From positions 1 to 28,991 of the forward strand of contig CAJTUQ010000028.1 in assembly GCA_910579335.1 (NCBI GenBank): a stretch of 28,991 bases of DNA, read 5' to 3'. Numbering within the stretch: the first letter of the stretch is position 1; every line of letters starts with the position of its first letter. The translations under genes were made by a program, and so were the position numbers. The notes under the pieces were generated by a model. That model made no database searches, was not told the DNA's origin, and saw nothing but the letters and a program-made list of their open reading frames with translations. Of this stretch, positions 1 to 7,931 are shown one piece after another. The stretch is from an uncultured Dorea sp. (GTDB taxonomy: Bacteria; Bacillota; Clostridia; Lachnospirales; Lachnospiraceae).

Positions 1-68
1 AACAAATTTAAGAGGTTTTGTTTCACAAAAGAGCAAAACGGCACAAGAAAGAAAAGGAGGAGGAAAAG

Positions 69-1367
69 ATGAAAAGAATAGGAGCAATGCTATTAGTTGT
101 CCTTATGACAATCAGTATGGTCCTGGGCTGTGGAAGCAGCAAAGAGGAGACGAAGGAAGCGTCCGACAAGTCAGAGGAAGCGTCAGGGGAAGGCGTGGAA
201 ATCGAATTTCAGCAATGGTTCGACAATGAGATGGAAGAAGGCTACCTGCAGAGCGTTTGCGATGCGTTTTACAAGGAAACCGGGATTAAAGTCAAACTGT
301 TAAGTAATCCATATGCGGATACGAAGACACAGCTGCAGGCAAGTTCGGTTGCAGGTACGATGGCGGATGTCGTTGCTTTGGACGGAAGCTGGATTTATGA
401 TTACGCAACGCAGGGGATGCTTATGGATTTGAATGAGCTGTTTAGCGAGATTGGGTTTGATACGAAGGATGTGTCAGTGCAGACGTCAGTCAATGGTACG
501 GTTTATGCGCAGCCGCTCGTAAATTTCCCGTGTTTGATGGCTGTGAACAGAGACATACTTAAAGATGCCGGCGTTGAGAAGATGCCGGAAACATGGACGG
601 AATTTCTTGAAGTATGTAAGAAAGTGACAAAGCCGGACAAGAACGTATACGGTTTTGCAATGAACATGAGCACGGACAATGCCACATGTATGGAATATTT
701 CGCAGCGTTTGCATGGAATTCCGGATGTTCTATTCTTACAGAGGACGGCAAGCCTTTCCTTGCGGGAAATGAAATGTTTATAAAAACAACCGACTTTTTC
801 AAATCTTTATTCGACAACAAGGTCGTAACACCGGGTATGTACACGATGACGGATGCAGATAAGGTTGAAGAATTTGTAAATGGACGCGTTGCTTTTATGG
901 CGGATTCCGTTGCACATTTGACAAATATCCGGGAGCAGGCTCCGGATATGGATGTAACTTATATCAACATGCCTCACGAAGACAGTTATAGCGGCGAGAG
1001 CTTTATGCGTTCCAATAACTGGGCATGCGGTATCGCAAAGAACAGTGAGCATCCGAAAGAGGCTGCACAGTTTATTGCATATCTGTTAGGAAAAGACGTA
1101 AATGCTGATTTAAGTGTTCATGCAGGCGGATTCGCAGTAAATACGACTTCGGAGCCTGTTTATGAAGATGCATCCGATGCGTTTAAAGCGATTTGTGAGA
1201 TTTATAAGACGACGACAGGAAAGGCAGAATTTTATTCATTGCCGACAGCAGAGGCTTTGATGCGTGTTTTGGATGAAGATTTGATTATGTATATTGACGG
1301 GGACTACAAGACGGCAGAAGAAATGATGGAACATGTGCAGCAGGAATTTGACGCAGCATATAAATAA
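69..1367 (+). CDS. ABC transporter sugar-binding lipoprotein (family 1 solute-binding protein)
   Basis: Extracytoplasmic binding protein of a carbohydrate ABC importer, 432 aa, the usual length for the family. The N-terminus has Lys-Arg, a hydrophobic stretch and a lipobox (VLGC, Cys21), followed by a charged linker rich in Ser, Glu and Lys, so it should be a membrane-anchored lipoprotein. The mature part shows typical family 1 features, including a QxWFDNE opening strand and an NFPCLMAVNRD segment in the hinge region. I chose ATG 69 because an AGGAGGAGG lies just upstream and the signal peptide begins there; an in-frame TTG at 18 only adds a charged leader. It is the first gene of the glycyl-radical operon and is followed by two permeases. 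The ligand is unknown; the neighbours suggest a sugar, polyol or anhydrosugar. The promoter is outside the window. Confidence 0.93.
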   Translation: MKRIGAMLLVVLMTISMVLGCGSSKEETKEASDKSEEASGEGVEIEFQQWFDNEMEEGYLQSVCDAFYKETGIKVKLLSNPYADTKTQLQASSVAGTMADVVALDGSWIYDYATQGMLMDLNELFSEIGFDTKDVSVQTSVNGTVYAQPLVNFPCLMAVNRDILKDAGVEKMPETWTEFLEVCKKVTKPDKNVYGFAMNMSTDNATCMEYFAAFAWNSGCSILTEDGKPFLAGNEMFIKTTDFFKSLFDNKVVTPGMYTMTDADKVEEFVNGRVAFMADSVAHLTNIREQAPDMDVTYINMPHEDSYSGESFMRSNNWACGIAKNSEHPKEAAQFIAYLLGKDVNADLSVHAGGFAVNTTSEPVYEDASDAFKAICEIYKTTTGKAEFYSLPTAEALMRVLDEDLIMYIDGDYKTAEEMMEHVQQEFDAAYK

Positions 1368-1396
1368 GCTGTTATAAAAAAGAGTCTTTAGTTGTG

Positions 1397-1431
1397 ATAG
1401 GTTTGGCGCACGGTTCGTGCGCTAAATCTAT
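1397..1431 (+). terminator. Intercistronic stem-loop after the first binding-protein gene
   Basis: ATAGGTTTGGCGCAC and GTGCGCTAAATCTAT form a 15-bp stem (three G-U pairs) around the 5-base loop GGTTC. No U-run follows, so it is probably not a full terminator. Hairpins between the binding protein and permease genes of sugar ABC operons commonly stabilise the upstream mRNA or attenuate downstream transcription, giving excess binding protein. The other bases between 1368 and 1485 hold only the ribosome binding site of the next gene. Confidence 0.7.
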
Positions 1432-1485
1432 AATAAGATACTTTTTGTCCAATGACAGCAGGGATAAAAGGAGTTGTTTGTAAAA

Positions 1486-2394
1486 TTGAAAATTACAGAA
1501 AAAAAGAATTATCCGCAGACACATATTTTAAAGAGGCTTACGCCTTATGCATATCTTACGCCGGTGATGGTGATGATTGCTGCGTTGTTATTTCTTCCAA
1601 TCATACTGGTAATAGGGTATTCGTTTTTTGATAATGTCCTTGTTACGCCGGAATCGCATTGGGTCGGACTTGAAAATTATAAAACGGTTCTGTCAGATTC
1701 TGTTTTTGTCGGTTCCATGAAAAATACGGTTATATTTGTTGTTATGAACGTAGTCTTCCATCTGATAATAGGGATGGTGCTGGCGCTGATGGTAAATGCA
1801 AAATGCGTGGCTCAGTGGGCAAAAGCTGTATTCCGTGTTGTATATATGCTTCCGTGGATGTTTAATGCGACCGTTATTGCCATTTTATGGAAGCTTTTGC
1901 TGAATCCGAACGGAGTCATCAATTTTATCCTTACCAATTTCCATATGACGTCCGGTGCGGTTGAATGGCTGAGTGACCGCTCGATTGTATTCTGGGTCTT
2001 GACTTTTATTAATATCTGGGCGGGATATCCGTTTTATATGATAAGTATACTGGCCGGCCTTCAAGGAATCTCGTCGGACTTATATGAGGCGGCAAGCATT
2101 GACGGGGCGTCTTCGGTTCAGAGCTTTCTCTATATCACTCTTCCGCAGCTGAAGCCGATACTGATTAGCATTGCGATGCTGGATTTCATCTGGACGACGC
2201 AGAATTTCTCATTAATCTGGCTTTTGACGGCGGGAGGACCGTCCCATGCGACAGAGATGATGAGCACTTATGTCTATCAGATGGCATTTACAAATTACCA
2301 GTATTCCAGAGCGTCCGCCGCGGCGGTGATTATTCTGCTTGCATGTATAGTCCTGGCCATATTTTATGTAAGGAACCAGACGCGGGAAGATTAG
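1486..2394 (+). CDS. Sugar ABC transporter permease, MalF/UgpA type
   Basis: Inner-membrane permease of a CUT1-type carbohydrate ABC importer, about 302 aa with six predicted membrane segments. The EAA loop that contacts the ATPase is clear (LYEAASIDGASSVQSF, late in the protein), and the N-terminal cytoplasmic tail leads into a first membrane segment after PYAYLTPVMV. The start is uncertain: no ATG lies before the first membrane helix. TTG 1486 sits 12 bases after AAAAGGAG, whereas TTG 1474 directly abuts it, so I prefer 1486. It works with the next permease as a heterodimer. No ATP-binding subunit is encoded nearby, so a shared MsmK/UgpC-like ATPase elsewhere is presumably used. Confidence 0.93.
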   Translation: MKITEKKNYPQTHILKRLTPYAYLTPVMVMIAALLFLPIILVIGYSFFDNVLVTPESHWVGLENYKTVLSDSVFVGSMKNTVIFVVMNVVFHLIIGMVLALMVNAKCVAQWAKAVFRVVYMLPWMFNATVIAILWKLLLNPNGVINFILTNFHMTSGAVEWLSDRSIVFWVLTFINIWAGYPFYMISILAGLQGISSDLYEAASIDGASSVQSFLYITLPQLKPILISIAMLDFIWTTQNFSLIWLLTAGGPSHATEMMSTYVYQMAFTNYQYSRASAAAVIILLACIVLAIFYVRNQTRED

Positions 2395-2403
2395 GGGGAA
2401 ATT

Positions 2404-3234
2404 ATGAAAACAAGTTTGATAAAACGGATTTTTTTATGGATAGGGATGATTATAGCTGCTTTATTTTCGGGCCTCCCGATATTGTGGCTGGTCTCCAGTT
2501 CATTTAAAGCAAATCAGAATATTTTCGCGGTGCCGCCGAAACTTGTTGATAAAAGCTTTAGCTTTGGGGCATATGAAGCAGTGCTGACAGATTCGGAAAA
2601 AGTACGTTTTTTTGTCAACTCCTATGCAATTGCTGCGATTGTCGTAGCGTTGACATTGCTGATAGCACTTCTTGCTTCATACAGCTTCAGTCGGTTTAAT
2701 TTTCCGGGCAAGAAAATTCTGAATACAATTATAATCAGTGTTCAGGCAGTGCCGCCCATCACGCTGCTGATTCCCTATCTGGTACTCGTAGTACAGCTGA
2801 AGCTTTATGATACTTATGCGGCGTTAGTTTTGACATATGTTGTGTTTACGCTGCCCTACGCAATCCTTATGCTGACGGGCTATCTGAATACTCTGCCAAA
2901 GGAGCTTGACGAAGCGGTACTGATTGACGGAGGGTCGCGCTTTAAGGCGTTATGGAGAGTGCTGGTGCCTTCCTGCCTTCCGGGGCTTGTTTCGGTCGGG
3001 CTGTATACCTTTATCCAGTGTTGGAATGAGTACCTTTATGCGCTCACGCTTACAAAGACGAATGCAATGCGTACGGTCCCTATCGGAATCGCCTCCCTTA
3101 TGGGGCAGTATGCGTTTGAGTGGAACCAGATTATGGCAATGAGTATTCTGGGCTCTCTGCCCGTTATCGTGATTGCGCTGTTTTTCCAGAAGTATTTTAT
3201 TTCTGGCATGACCGCAGGAGCGGTAAAGAATTAA
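2404..3234 (+). CDS. Sugar ABC transporter permease, MalG/UgpE type
   Basis: Second permease of the CUT1 importer, 276 aa. It has the family hallmarks: an N-terminal membrane helix followed by LVSSSFKANQNIF, the central helices, and an EAA loop reading LDEAVLIDGGSRFKALWRV. The C-terminus ends in the usual FFQKYFISGMTAGAVKN. It starts 9 bases after the preceding permease, with AGGGGGAA as ribosome binding site, so the two are translated from one mRNA. The pair forms the membrane channel for whatever the lipoprotein at 69 binds. Confidence 0.94.
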   Translation: MKTSLIKRIFLWIGMIIAALFSGLPILWLVSSSFKANQNIFAVPPKLVDKSFSFGAYEAVLTDSEKVRFFVNSYAIAAIVVALTLLIALLASYSFSRFNFPGKKILNTIIISVQAVPPITLLIPYLVLVVQLKLYDTYAALVLTYVVFTLPYAILMLTGYLNTLPKELDEAVLIDGGSRFKALWRVLVPSCLPGLVSVGLYTFIQCWNEYLYALTLTKTNAMRTVPIGIASLMGQYAFEWNQIMAMSILGSLPVIVIALFFQKYFISGMTAGAVKN

Positions 3235-3258
3235 TAATAAAATCAAGGAGGTATAATT

Positions 3259-4197
3259 ATGAAAACAATCAATCTAGGACAGAATAAGACCCCGGTTCCG
3301 GCAATTATACAGGGGACCATGCGTTTTGATACGATGTCTGCGAAAGAAGTGGCGGGTATGTTTGATAACGCTTTGGAAAACGGTACGAACTTTATAGATA
3401 CTGCAAATTGTTACGGAAAGCCGGAGGGGCTTGTTGAAAGCATTATCGGAAAAACTTTTGAAGAGAATCCGGGGCTGCGTGATAAATTGATTCTGCAGTC
3501 TAAGGGTGGCATTACGTTTTATGAGGATGGCAGGCCGTATCACAATTACTCTAAGGAACATCTTCTTAAAACGCTGGATCATTCACTGTCCCGTATGAAG
3601 ACGGATTATCTGGATTATTTCCTGCTGCACCGCGTTGACGCCCTGTTTTGTCCGGAAGAGGTGGCGGAAGCATTTGAAACAATGAAGAAGCAGGGTAAGG
3701 TGCTGCATTTTGGTGTAAGCAATGACGTGCCTTATGGAATCGAACTTTTACAGAAATACTGCCCGGTGCCGATTGAAGTAAATCAAATGCAGTTTGGCAT
3801 AGCGCATGCGGATATGTGCGTACAGCCTATTGCTACAAATAACCATGAATTTTATGCGGTTGACAGGGACTGCGGCATTTTGAATTATTGCAGGCTGAAA
3901 GACATTACGATACAGGCATGGTCGCCGTTCCAGCATGGATTTATTGACGGGACGTTCATTGATAATCCGGATTATCAGGAAGTGAATGATGCGATGCAGA
4001 AAATAGCAGATAAATATGGCGTAACGAAAACAACGATTGCCGTTGCATGGATTCTCCGCCATCCGGCAGGAATGCAGGTAGTGTGCGGAACGACCAAAAA
4101 GGAGCGGTTTAACGACTGCTGCAAAGCCTGCGATATTGAGCTGACATATGAAGACTGGTACAACATCTATCTTGCGGCAGGATATCCGATTATGTAA
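3259..4197 (+). CDS. Aldo/keto reductase (first of two in the operon)
   Basis: NAD(P)H-dependent oxidoreductase of the aldo/keto reductase superfamily, 312 aa, a TIM barrel. The catalytic tetrad is visible as Asp47 and Tyr52 (DTANCYG), Lys82 (QSKGG) and His124 (LLHRVD). The C-terminal half carries the cofactor-loop pattern IAVAWILRHP followed by VVCGTTKKERF. Overall it resembles the E. coli YdhF (AKR11-like) group. It has a strong AAGGAGGT ribosome binding site and lies 24 bases after the permease. In this operon it could reduce a small aldehyde or ketone made by the radical enzyme or aldolase, or oxidise the imported polyol; sequence alone does not decide. A related but distinct copy lies at 6082. 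Confidence 0.9.
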   Translation: MKTINLGQNKTPVPAIIQGTMRFDTMSAKEVAGMFDNALENGTNFIDTANCYGKPEGLVESIIGKTFEENPGLRDKLILQSKGGITFYEDGRPYHNYSKEHLLKTLDHSLSRMKTDYLDYFLLHRVDALFCPEEVAEAFETMKKQGKVLHFGVSNDVPYGIELLQKYCPVPIEVNQMQFGIAHADMCVQPIATNNHEFYAVDRDCGILNYCRLKDITIQAWSPFQHGFIDGTFIDNPDYQEVNDAMQKIADKYGVTKTTIAVAWILRHPAGMQVVCGTTKKERFNDCCKACDIELTYEDWYNIYLAAGYPIM

Positions 4198-4227
4198 AGG
4201 CAGACCAGATTGGAAAGAGAGTGGGCT

Positions 4228-5172
4228 ATGGAGAAGAAATATGATATTGCTGCTATCGGGACGATAGCATACGATATGATTCTGCGCACTGTTGACGAGA
4301 CGGTATTTACAAGAGACACTACGCTGCTTGGAGAAGTAGGAGTTTCTCCCGGCGGCGCTGCGATGACGCAGACCATCATTGCGTCGCGTCTTGGGTGCCG
4401 TACTGCGATTGCAGGAAAGGTGTGCGACGACACATTCAGCGAATATCTGCTCAGAGAACTTGAGAAGGCGGGAGTGGATACAACGCATATTGTACATTCG
4501 AAGGAGGATAGCATGTCTTTGACTTTTGCGCTGGTAAAGCCGGACGGCACCCGCCACTTCCTGGGGCTTGCAGGTAGTAATAATCAGAGTCTCTGTCTGG
4601 AGGATTTCTGCCTTGAACTGGTGACGCAGGCAAGGATTGTCAGCTATGGAAGTTTCTTTTTCTTAAAAGGGCTTGATTCGGGCGGAGTTTCTATTCTTTT
4701 AAAAAAAGCGAAAGACGCGGGTGCATTGACGGTTGCAGATTGCGCCAGTGATTCTTTTAATCAGGGAAAAGAAATTGTATTCAGGAATCTTCCGTTGATT
4801 GATTTCTTTATTCCAAGTTATGTTGAGGCGCAGTATCTGACGCAGGAGGACGAGCCGGGGGCTATGGCGGAAAAACTTCTGGAAAAGGGCTGCAGAAATA
4901 TTATTATCAAGCTTGGAGAAGAAGGGTGCTATGTGTGTGACGGGAAAAGAGCAGAGACAGTACCGGCGTTTCGGCCGGAGAGGGTAAGTGACACTACAGG
5001 AGCGGGGGATAATTTTGTCGGCGGATTTATGGCGGGCATAACAGAAGGAATGGATCTGTGGGATGCCGCGCGGTATGCGAATGCCGTCGCAGCGGTCAGC
5101 GTGACAGAGATGGGGGCGGTGACTGCGCTCCGCAACAAGTCCCAGGTGCTGAAAATATTAAATAACACATAA
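4228..5172 (+). CDS. PfkB-family carbohydrate kinase
   Basis: ATP-dependent sugar kinase of the ribokinase/PfkB superfamily, 314 aa. The N-terminal glycine-rich motif is present (SPGGAAMTQTIIASRLG), and so is PfkB signature 2 (DTTGAGDNFVGGF) with the catalytic base at Asp261. I start it at ATG 4228, preceded by GGAAAGAGAG; TTG 4210 would add six residues. The family phosphorylates sugars, sugar acids, sugar phosphates and nucleosides, so specificity is open. It sits directly before a ketose-bisphosphate aldolase, an arrangement seen for tagatose-6-phosphate, 1-phosphofructose and deoxy-gluconate kinases. The natural guess is that it makes the aldolase's phosphorylated substrate. Confidence 0.92.
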   Translation: MEKKYDIAAIGTIAYDMILRTVDETVFTRDTTLLGEVGVSPGGAAMTQTIIASRLGCRTAIAGKVCDDTFSEYLLRELEKAGVDTTHIVHSKEDSMSLTFALVKPDGTRHFLGLAGSNNQSLCLEDFCLELVTQARIVSYGSFFFLKGLDSGGVSILLKKAKDAGALTVADCASDSFNQGKEIVFRNLPLIDFFIPSYVEAQYLTQEDEPGAMAEKLLEKGCRNIIIKLGEEGCYVCDGKRAETVPAFRPERVSDTTGAGDNFVGGFMAGITEGMDLWDAARYANAVAAVSVTEMGAVTALRNKSQVLKILNNT

Positions 5173-5199
5173 AGAAGAGGAGAAGGAGAGTATTTTATT

Positions 5200-6060
5200 A
5201 TGTCAAAAGATTTAATGCCATTAAAAGGATATCTGGAGGATGCCAGAGAAAGAAAGTACGCATTGGGAGGGTTCTGCCTGTGGACGTATGCATATGGCAT
5301 GACGATTGCAGAGGTAGCGCAAAAGCTTAAGCTTCCGATGCTGTATATAATCGGTGATGCAGAGGTTAAGTTTTTCGGAGGGGAGAAAAACGCGGTGGCA
5401 GCGGCACGGACAATTGCGGAAAACGTGGATGTGCCGGTGATACTCCATGCAGACCATTTCAGGGAATTTGACAATATTAAGCGGGCGGTCGAAGCCGGAT
5501 TTAAATCGGTAATGATTGACGCGTCTGCGTATTCTTTTGATGAGAATGTAGAGCGGACGGCCAGGGTAGTTGAATATGCCCATAAAGCAGGGGTGTCTGT
5601 TGAGGGTGAGCTGGGCAGGATTGCAGGCTGTGAGCAGAAACTGTCCGTCGACGAGGCAGAGGCGATGCAGACGGATCCGGATGAAGCGAAGCGTTTTGTG
5701 GAGCAGACGGGAATTGACATTTTGGCGCTGTCTATCGGAACCGTACATGGAGAATACAGATTCCCGCCTAAGATTAATATACCCAGACTCCAAAAAATTG
5801 CACAAAAAGTATCGATTCCGCTTGTTATGCATGGAGGATCAGGCACGCCGGAAGAAAAAGTGGCGGAAGCAGTTAATTACGGAATCACGAAGCTGAATCT
5901 TGCTACAGACCTTGTTAAAACGGTAGGCAAAGCAACGGCAGGAGTACAGGAAAAGGAAGGATTTGGCTATTCCGTGGCAAATTTGTACGCACAGGCATAT
6001 GAGGATTTAGCAGTTTACGCAGAGCATAAAATGCGCCTGCTGGCACAAAATATTTTGTAA
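5200..6060 (+). CDS. Class II ketose-bisphosphate aldolase (FbaA/GatY/IolJ-like)
   Basis: Zinc-dependent aldolase of the fructose/tagatose-bisphosphate family, 286 aa, the normal length. Visible active-site residues are Asp85 (proton donor) with zinc ligand His86 in HADHF, zinc ligand His183 in TVHGEYR, and zinc ligand His211 in HGGSG, which also begins the phosphate-binding loop. Near the C-terminus, LNLATDL fits the dihydroxyacetone-phosphate-binding region. These enzymes cleave a 1-phosphorylated ketose into dihydroxyacetone phosphate and an aldehyde. Together with the PfkB kinase just upstream it supplies the C-C cleavage of this pathway. The gene lies 27 bases after the kinase, with GAAGGAG as ribosome binding site. 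The exact ketose is not predictable. Confidence 0.92.
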   Translation: MSKDLMPLKGYLEDARERKYALGGFCLWTYAYGMTIAEVAQKLKLPMLYIIGDAEVKFFGGEKNAVAAARTIAENVDVPVILHADHFREFDNIKRAVEAGFKSVMIDASAYSFDENVERTARVVEYAHKAGVSVEGELGRIAGCEQKLSVDEAEAMQTDPDEAKRFVEQTGIDILALSIGTVHGEYRFPPKINIPRLQKIAQKVSIPLVMHGGSGTPEEKVAEAVNYGITKLNLATDLVKTVGKATAGVQEKEGFGYSVANLYAQAYEDLAVYAEHKMRLLAQNIL

Positions 6061-6081
6061 GAGAAAAGAAGGAGGTAGGCG

Positions 6082-7005
6082 ATGGATAGAGTATGTTTGG
6101 GAGATAAGCTGACAACGGCGCCGATAGCCATAGGTATGATGAACCTGCTGGAGTGGGGACTGGATGTTAAGGGGTTGTCAGAACGAATAAAAGAATATCT
6201 TGATTTGGGATTATCTACATATGATTTTGCTGATATATATGGAAATGGCGGGTGCGAGACTCTTTTTGGGGAGGTGCTTTGCCGGGAGCCTTCTTTAAGA
6301 AACAAAATAGAAATTATTACGAAGGGCGGAATCGTCTATGATAAGCTGCGCAGGCCGTATTTTGTCAGTGAATCTTACAATCTTTCCAAGGAGTATCTGA
6401 TTTCGGCCTGTGAAGCGTCATTGCAAAGACTTGGAGTTGACTGCGTGGAGCTGTATCTTATCCATCGCCCATGTCCTTTGATGGATCCGGCTGAAACGGC
6501 GGAGGCGATGGAAAAGCTTTATAAGGAAGGGAAGGTTAAAAATTTCGGGGTATCTAATTTTCTTCCGGAGCAGATTGCCGCTCTAGAGGCATATACGGAT
6601 ATTCCAATCGTTACGAATCAGGTCAAGATGAGTGTAAAGTGCATGGATTTTCTGGCGGACGGAACACAGGAGGACGCACTCAGACGGAAGATTCCGCTTA
6701 TGGCGTACTCGCCTGCATGCGGAGGAAAGTTATACAAAGAGAATTTAAGCAGGGAAGATTTGGAGACGGTAAAGGTACTGCATGAAATCAGGGAAGAGCT
6801 TGGGGCCGAAACCATAGACGAGGTTCTTTATGCATGGCTTTACAGGCTTCCGGTTAAGGTGATACCGGTTACGGGAACCGGGAAAAAAGAAAGGGTGCTC
6901 CGCGCCGTAAAAGCGCTGGAGCATCAGATGAGCAGAGTGCAGTGGTATGACATACTTAGAATTGCCCGTCCTCTGTGCGTATCAAAAAAGTATCACGATA
7001 TATAG
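6082..7005 (+). CDS. Aldo/keto reductase (second of two in the operon)
   Basis: Second aldo/keto reductase, 307 aa. The catalytic tetrad is intact: Asp48 and Tyr53 (DFADIYG), Lys81 (TKGG) and His128 (LIHRP). It belongs to the same broad YdhF-like group as the product of 3259, sharing features such as the (I/L)xxxKGGI segment and a C-terminal RVQWYDILRIA-type helix like the other's EDWYNIYLAA. The two sequences are otherwise clearly diverged, so this is not a recent duplication. It has an AGGAGGT ribosome binding site and lies 21 bases after the aldolase. Two reductases in one operon suggest two distinct carbonyl or alcohol steps, for example substrate oxidation and product reduction. The direction is unknown. 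Confidence 0.89.
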   Translation: MDRVCLGDKLTTAPIAIGMMNLLEWGLDVKGLSERIKEYLDLGLSTYDFADIYGNGGCETLFGEVLCREPSLRNKIEIITKGGIVYDKLRRPYFVSESYNLSKEYLISACEASLQRLGVDCVELYLIHRPCPLMDPAETAEAMEKLYKEGKVKNFGVSNFLPEQIAALEAYTDIPIVTNQVKMSVKCMDFLADGTQEDALRRKIPLMAYSPACGGKLYKENLSREDLETVKVLHEIREELGAETIDEVLYAWLYRLPVKVIPVTGTGKKERVLRAVKALEHQMSRVQWYDILRIARPLCVSKKYHDI

Positions 7006-7039
7006 ACTGTAAACAATAATGATAGAAGAGGGACAGCAT

Positions 7040-7915
7040 ATGACTCTGAAAATATTTCAGAAAGGGTTCAATTATTCTCAGGACGGTCGGGGGAATCGTT
7101 TGGTCTATCATCTGCAGGGCTGTAATATGAGATGCCCGTGGTGTGCCAATCCGGAAGGCATGAAGATGGACGGCGTCATCCTTACGGATGCGCAATGGCT
7201 TACAGAAGGGCTGTGCCCGAAAGGAGCGGTAAAGAACGGGCGGCTTGACCGGACGCTGTGCGAAGGATGCAGGGAGCGGGAATGTATCAGTATGAAATAC
7301 CGGAACAAAGGGATACGTCTTTCTTGTGAAGAGAAATCGCTGGAAGAAATATACGGAGAGATTATACGGAGCAGGGCAATGTTTTACGATGGGGGCGGCG
7401 TGACTTTTACCGGCGGAGAGGCCGCAATGCAGTTTGATGCATTGAAAGAATTGTTAATTATGCTTAAAAAAGCCGGCGTACATACTGCGGTCGAGACGAA
7501 CGGAAGCCATGTGCGCCTGCCGGAATTGTTCCCGTATATTGACCAGCTTATTATGGATTGCAAGCATTGGAACAAAGAGAAGCATTTAAAGTATACCGGG
7601 GTTTGCATAGACACGGTGCTTGGGAATCTTAAAGCGGCAGTAAAGGAATGCGGCATGGTGGATATACGGACTCCTCTTATCGGCGGTGTCAATGACAGTG
7701 AAAAGGACATGGAAAAATTCATCAGTCTGTTCCGTACACTAGGCGGAAGCCATGTGACATTTGAGATTCTTAAGTATCACGAATTTGGAAAGAGCAAATG
7801 GGAGGAATGCGGCCAAAAATATGAGATGGATGCGGGGGCCCATGTGACGCTGGAACAAATAAAGCGGTTTCGGGAGATGATACTAAGCCAAGGACTAAAT
7901 TATAAGAGAAGCTAA
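7040..7915 (+). CDS. Glycyl-radical enzyme activating enzyme (radical SAM)
   Basis: Radical SAM activase that uses S-adenosylmethionine and a [4Fe-4S] cluster to place a glycyl radical on its partner, here surely the adjacent glycyl radical enzyme at 7932. The CxxxCxxC motif is CNMRCPWC (Cys28, Cys32, Cys35), and the SAM-binding GGE motif appears in TFTGGEAAMQ. Four further cysteines (Cys59, Cys74, Cys77, Cys82) form an insert able to hold one auxiliary Fe-S cluster, as in activases of C-X lyase-type radical enzymes; PflA lacks this insert. I use ATG 7040 (291 aa), which has GAAGAGGGA at the right distance; ATG 7019 has no ribosome binding site. It lies 16 bases before its partner. Confidence 0.95.
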   Translation: MTLKIFQKGFNYSQDGRGNRLVYHLQGCNMRCPWCANPEGMKMDGVILTDAQWLTEGLCPKGAVKNGRLDRTLCEGCRERECISMKYRNKGIRLSCEEKSLEEIYGEIIRSRAMFYDGGGVTFTGGEAAMQFDALKELLIMLKKAGVHTAVETNGSHVRLPELFPYIDQLIMDCKHWNKEKHLKYTGVCIDTVLGNLKAAVKECGMVDIRTPLIGGVNDSEKDMEKFISLFRTLGGSHVTFEILKYHEFGKSKWEECGQKYEMDAGAHVTLEQIKRFREMILSQGLNYKRS

Positions 7916-7931
7916 GAGAGGAGATGCCGGT

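Noticed and set aside
3748..4557. Long reverse-strand reading frame of 269 codons
   Set aside because: It is antisense to the first aldo/keto reductase and the PfkB kinase, both with complete catalytic motifs, and has no recognisable domain.
4929..5846. Long reverse-strand reading frame of 305 codons
   Set aside because: It overlaps the kinase end and the aldolase, which have intact active sites; the Ser/Ala-rich translation is typical of an antisense shadow.
4228..6060. myo-Inositol catabolism (iolC/iolJ-like kinase and aldolase pair)
   Set aside because: The kinase-aldolase pair looks similar, but no inositol dehydrogenase, dehydratase, hydrolase or isomerase gene is present.
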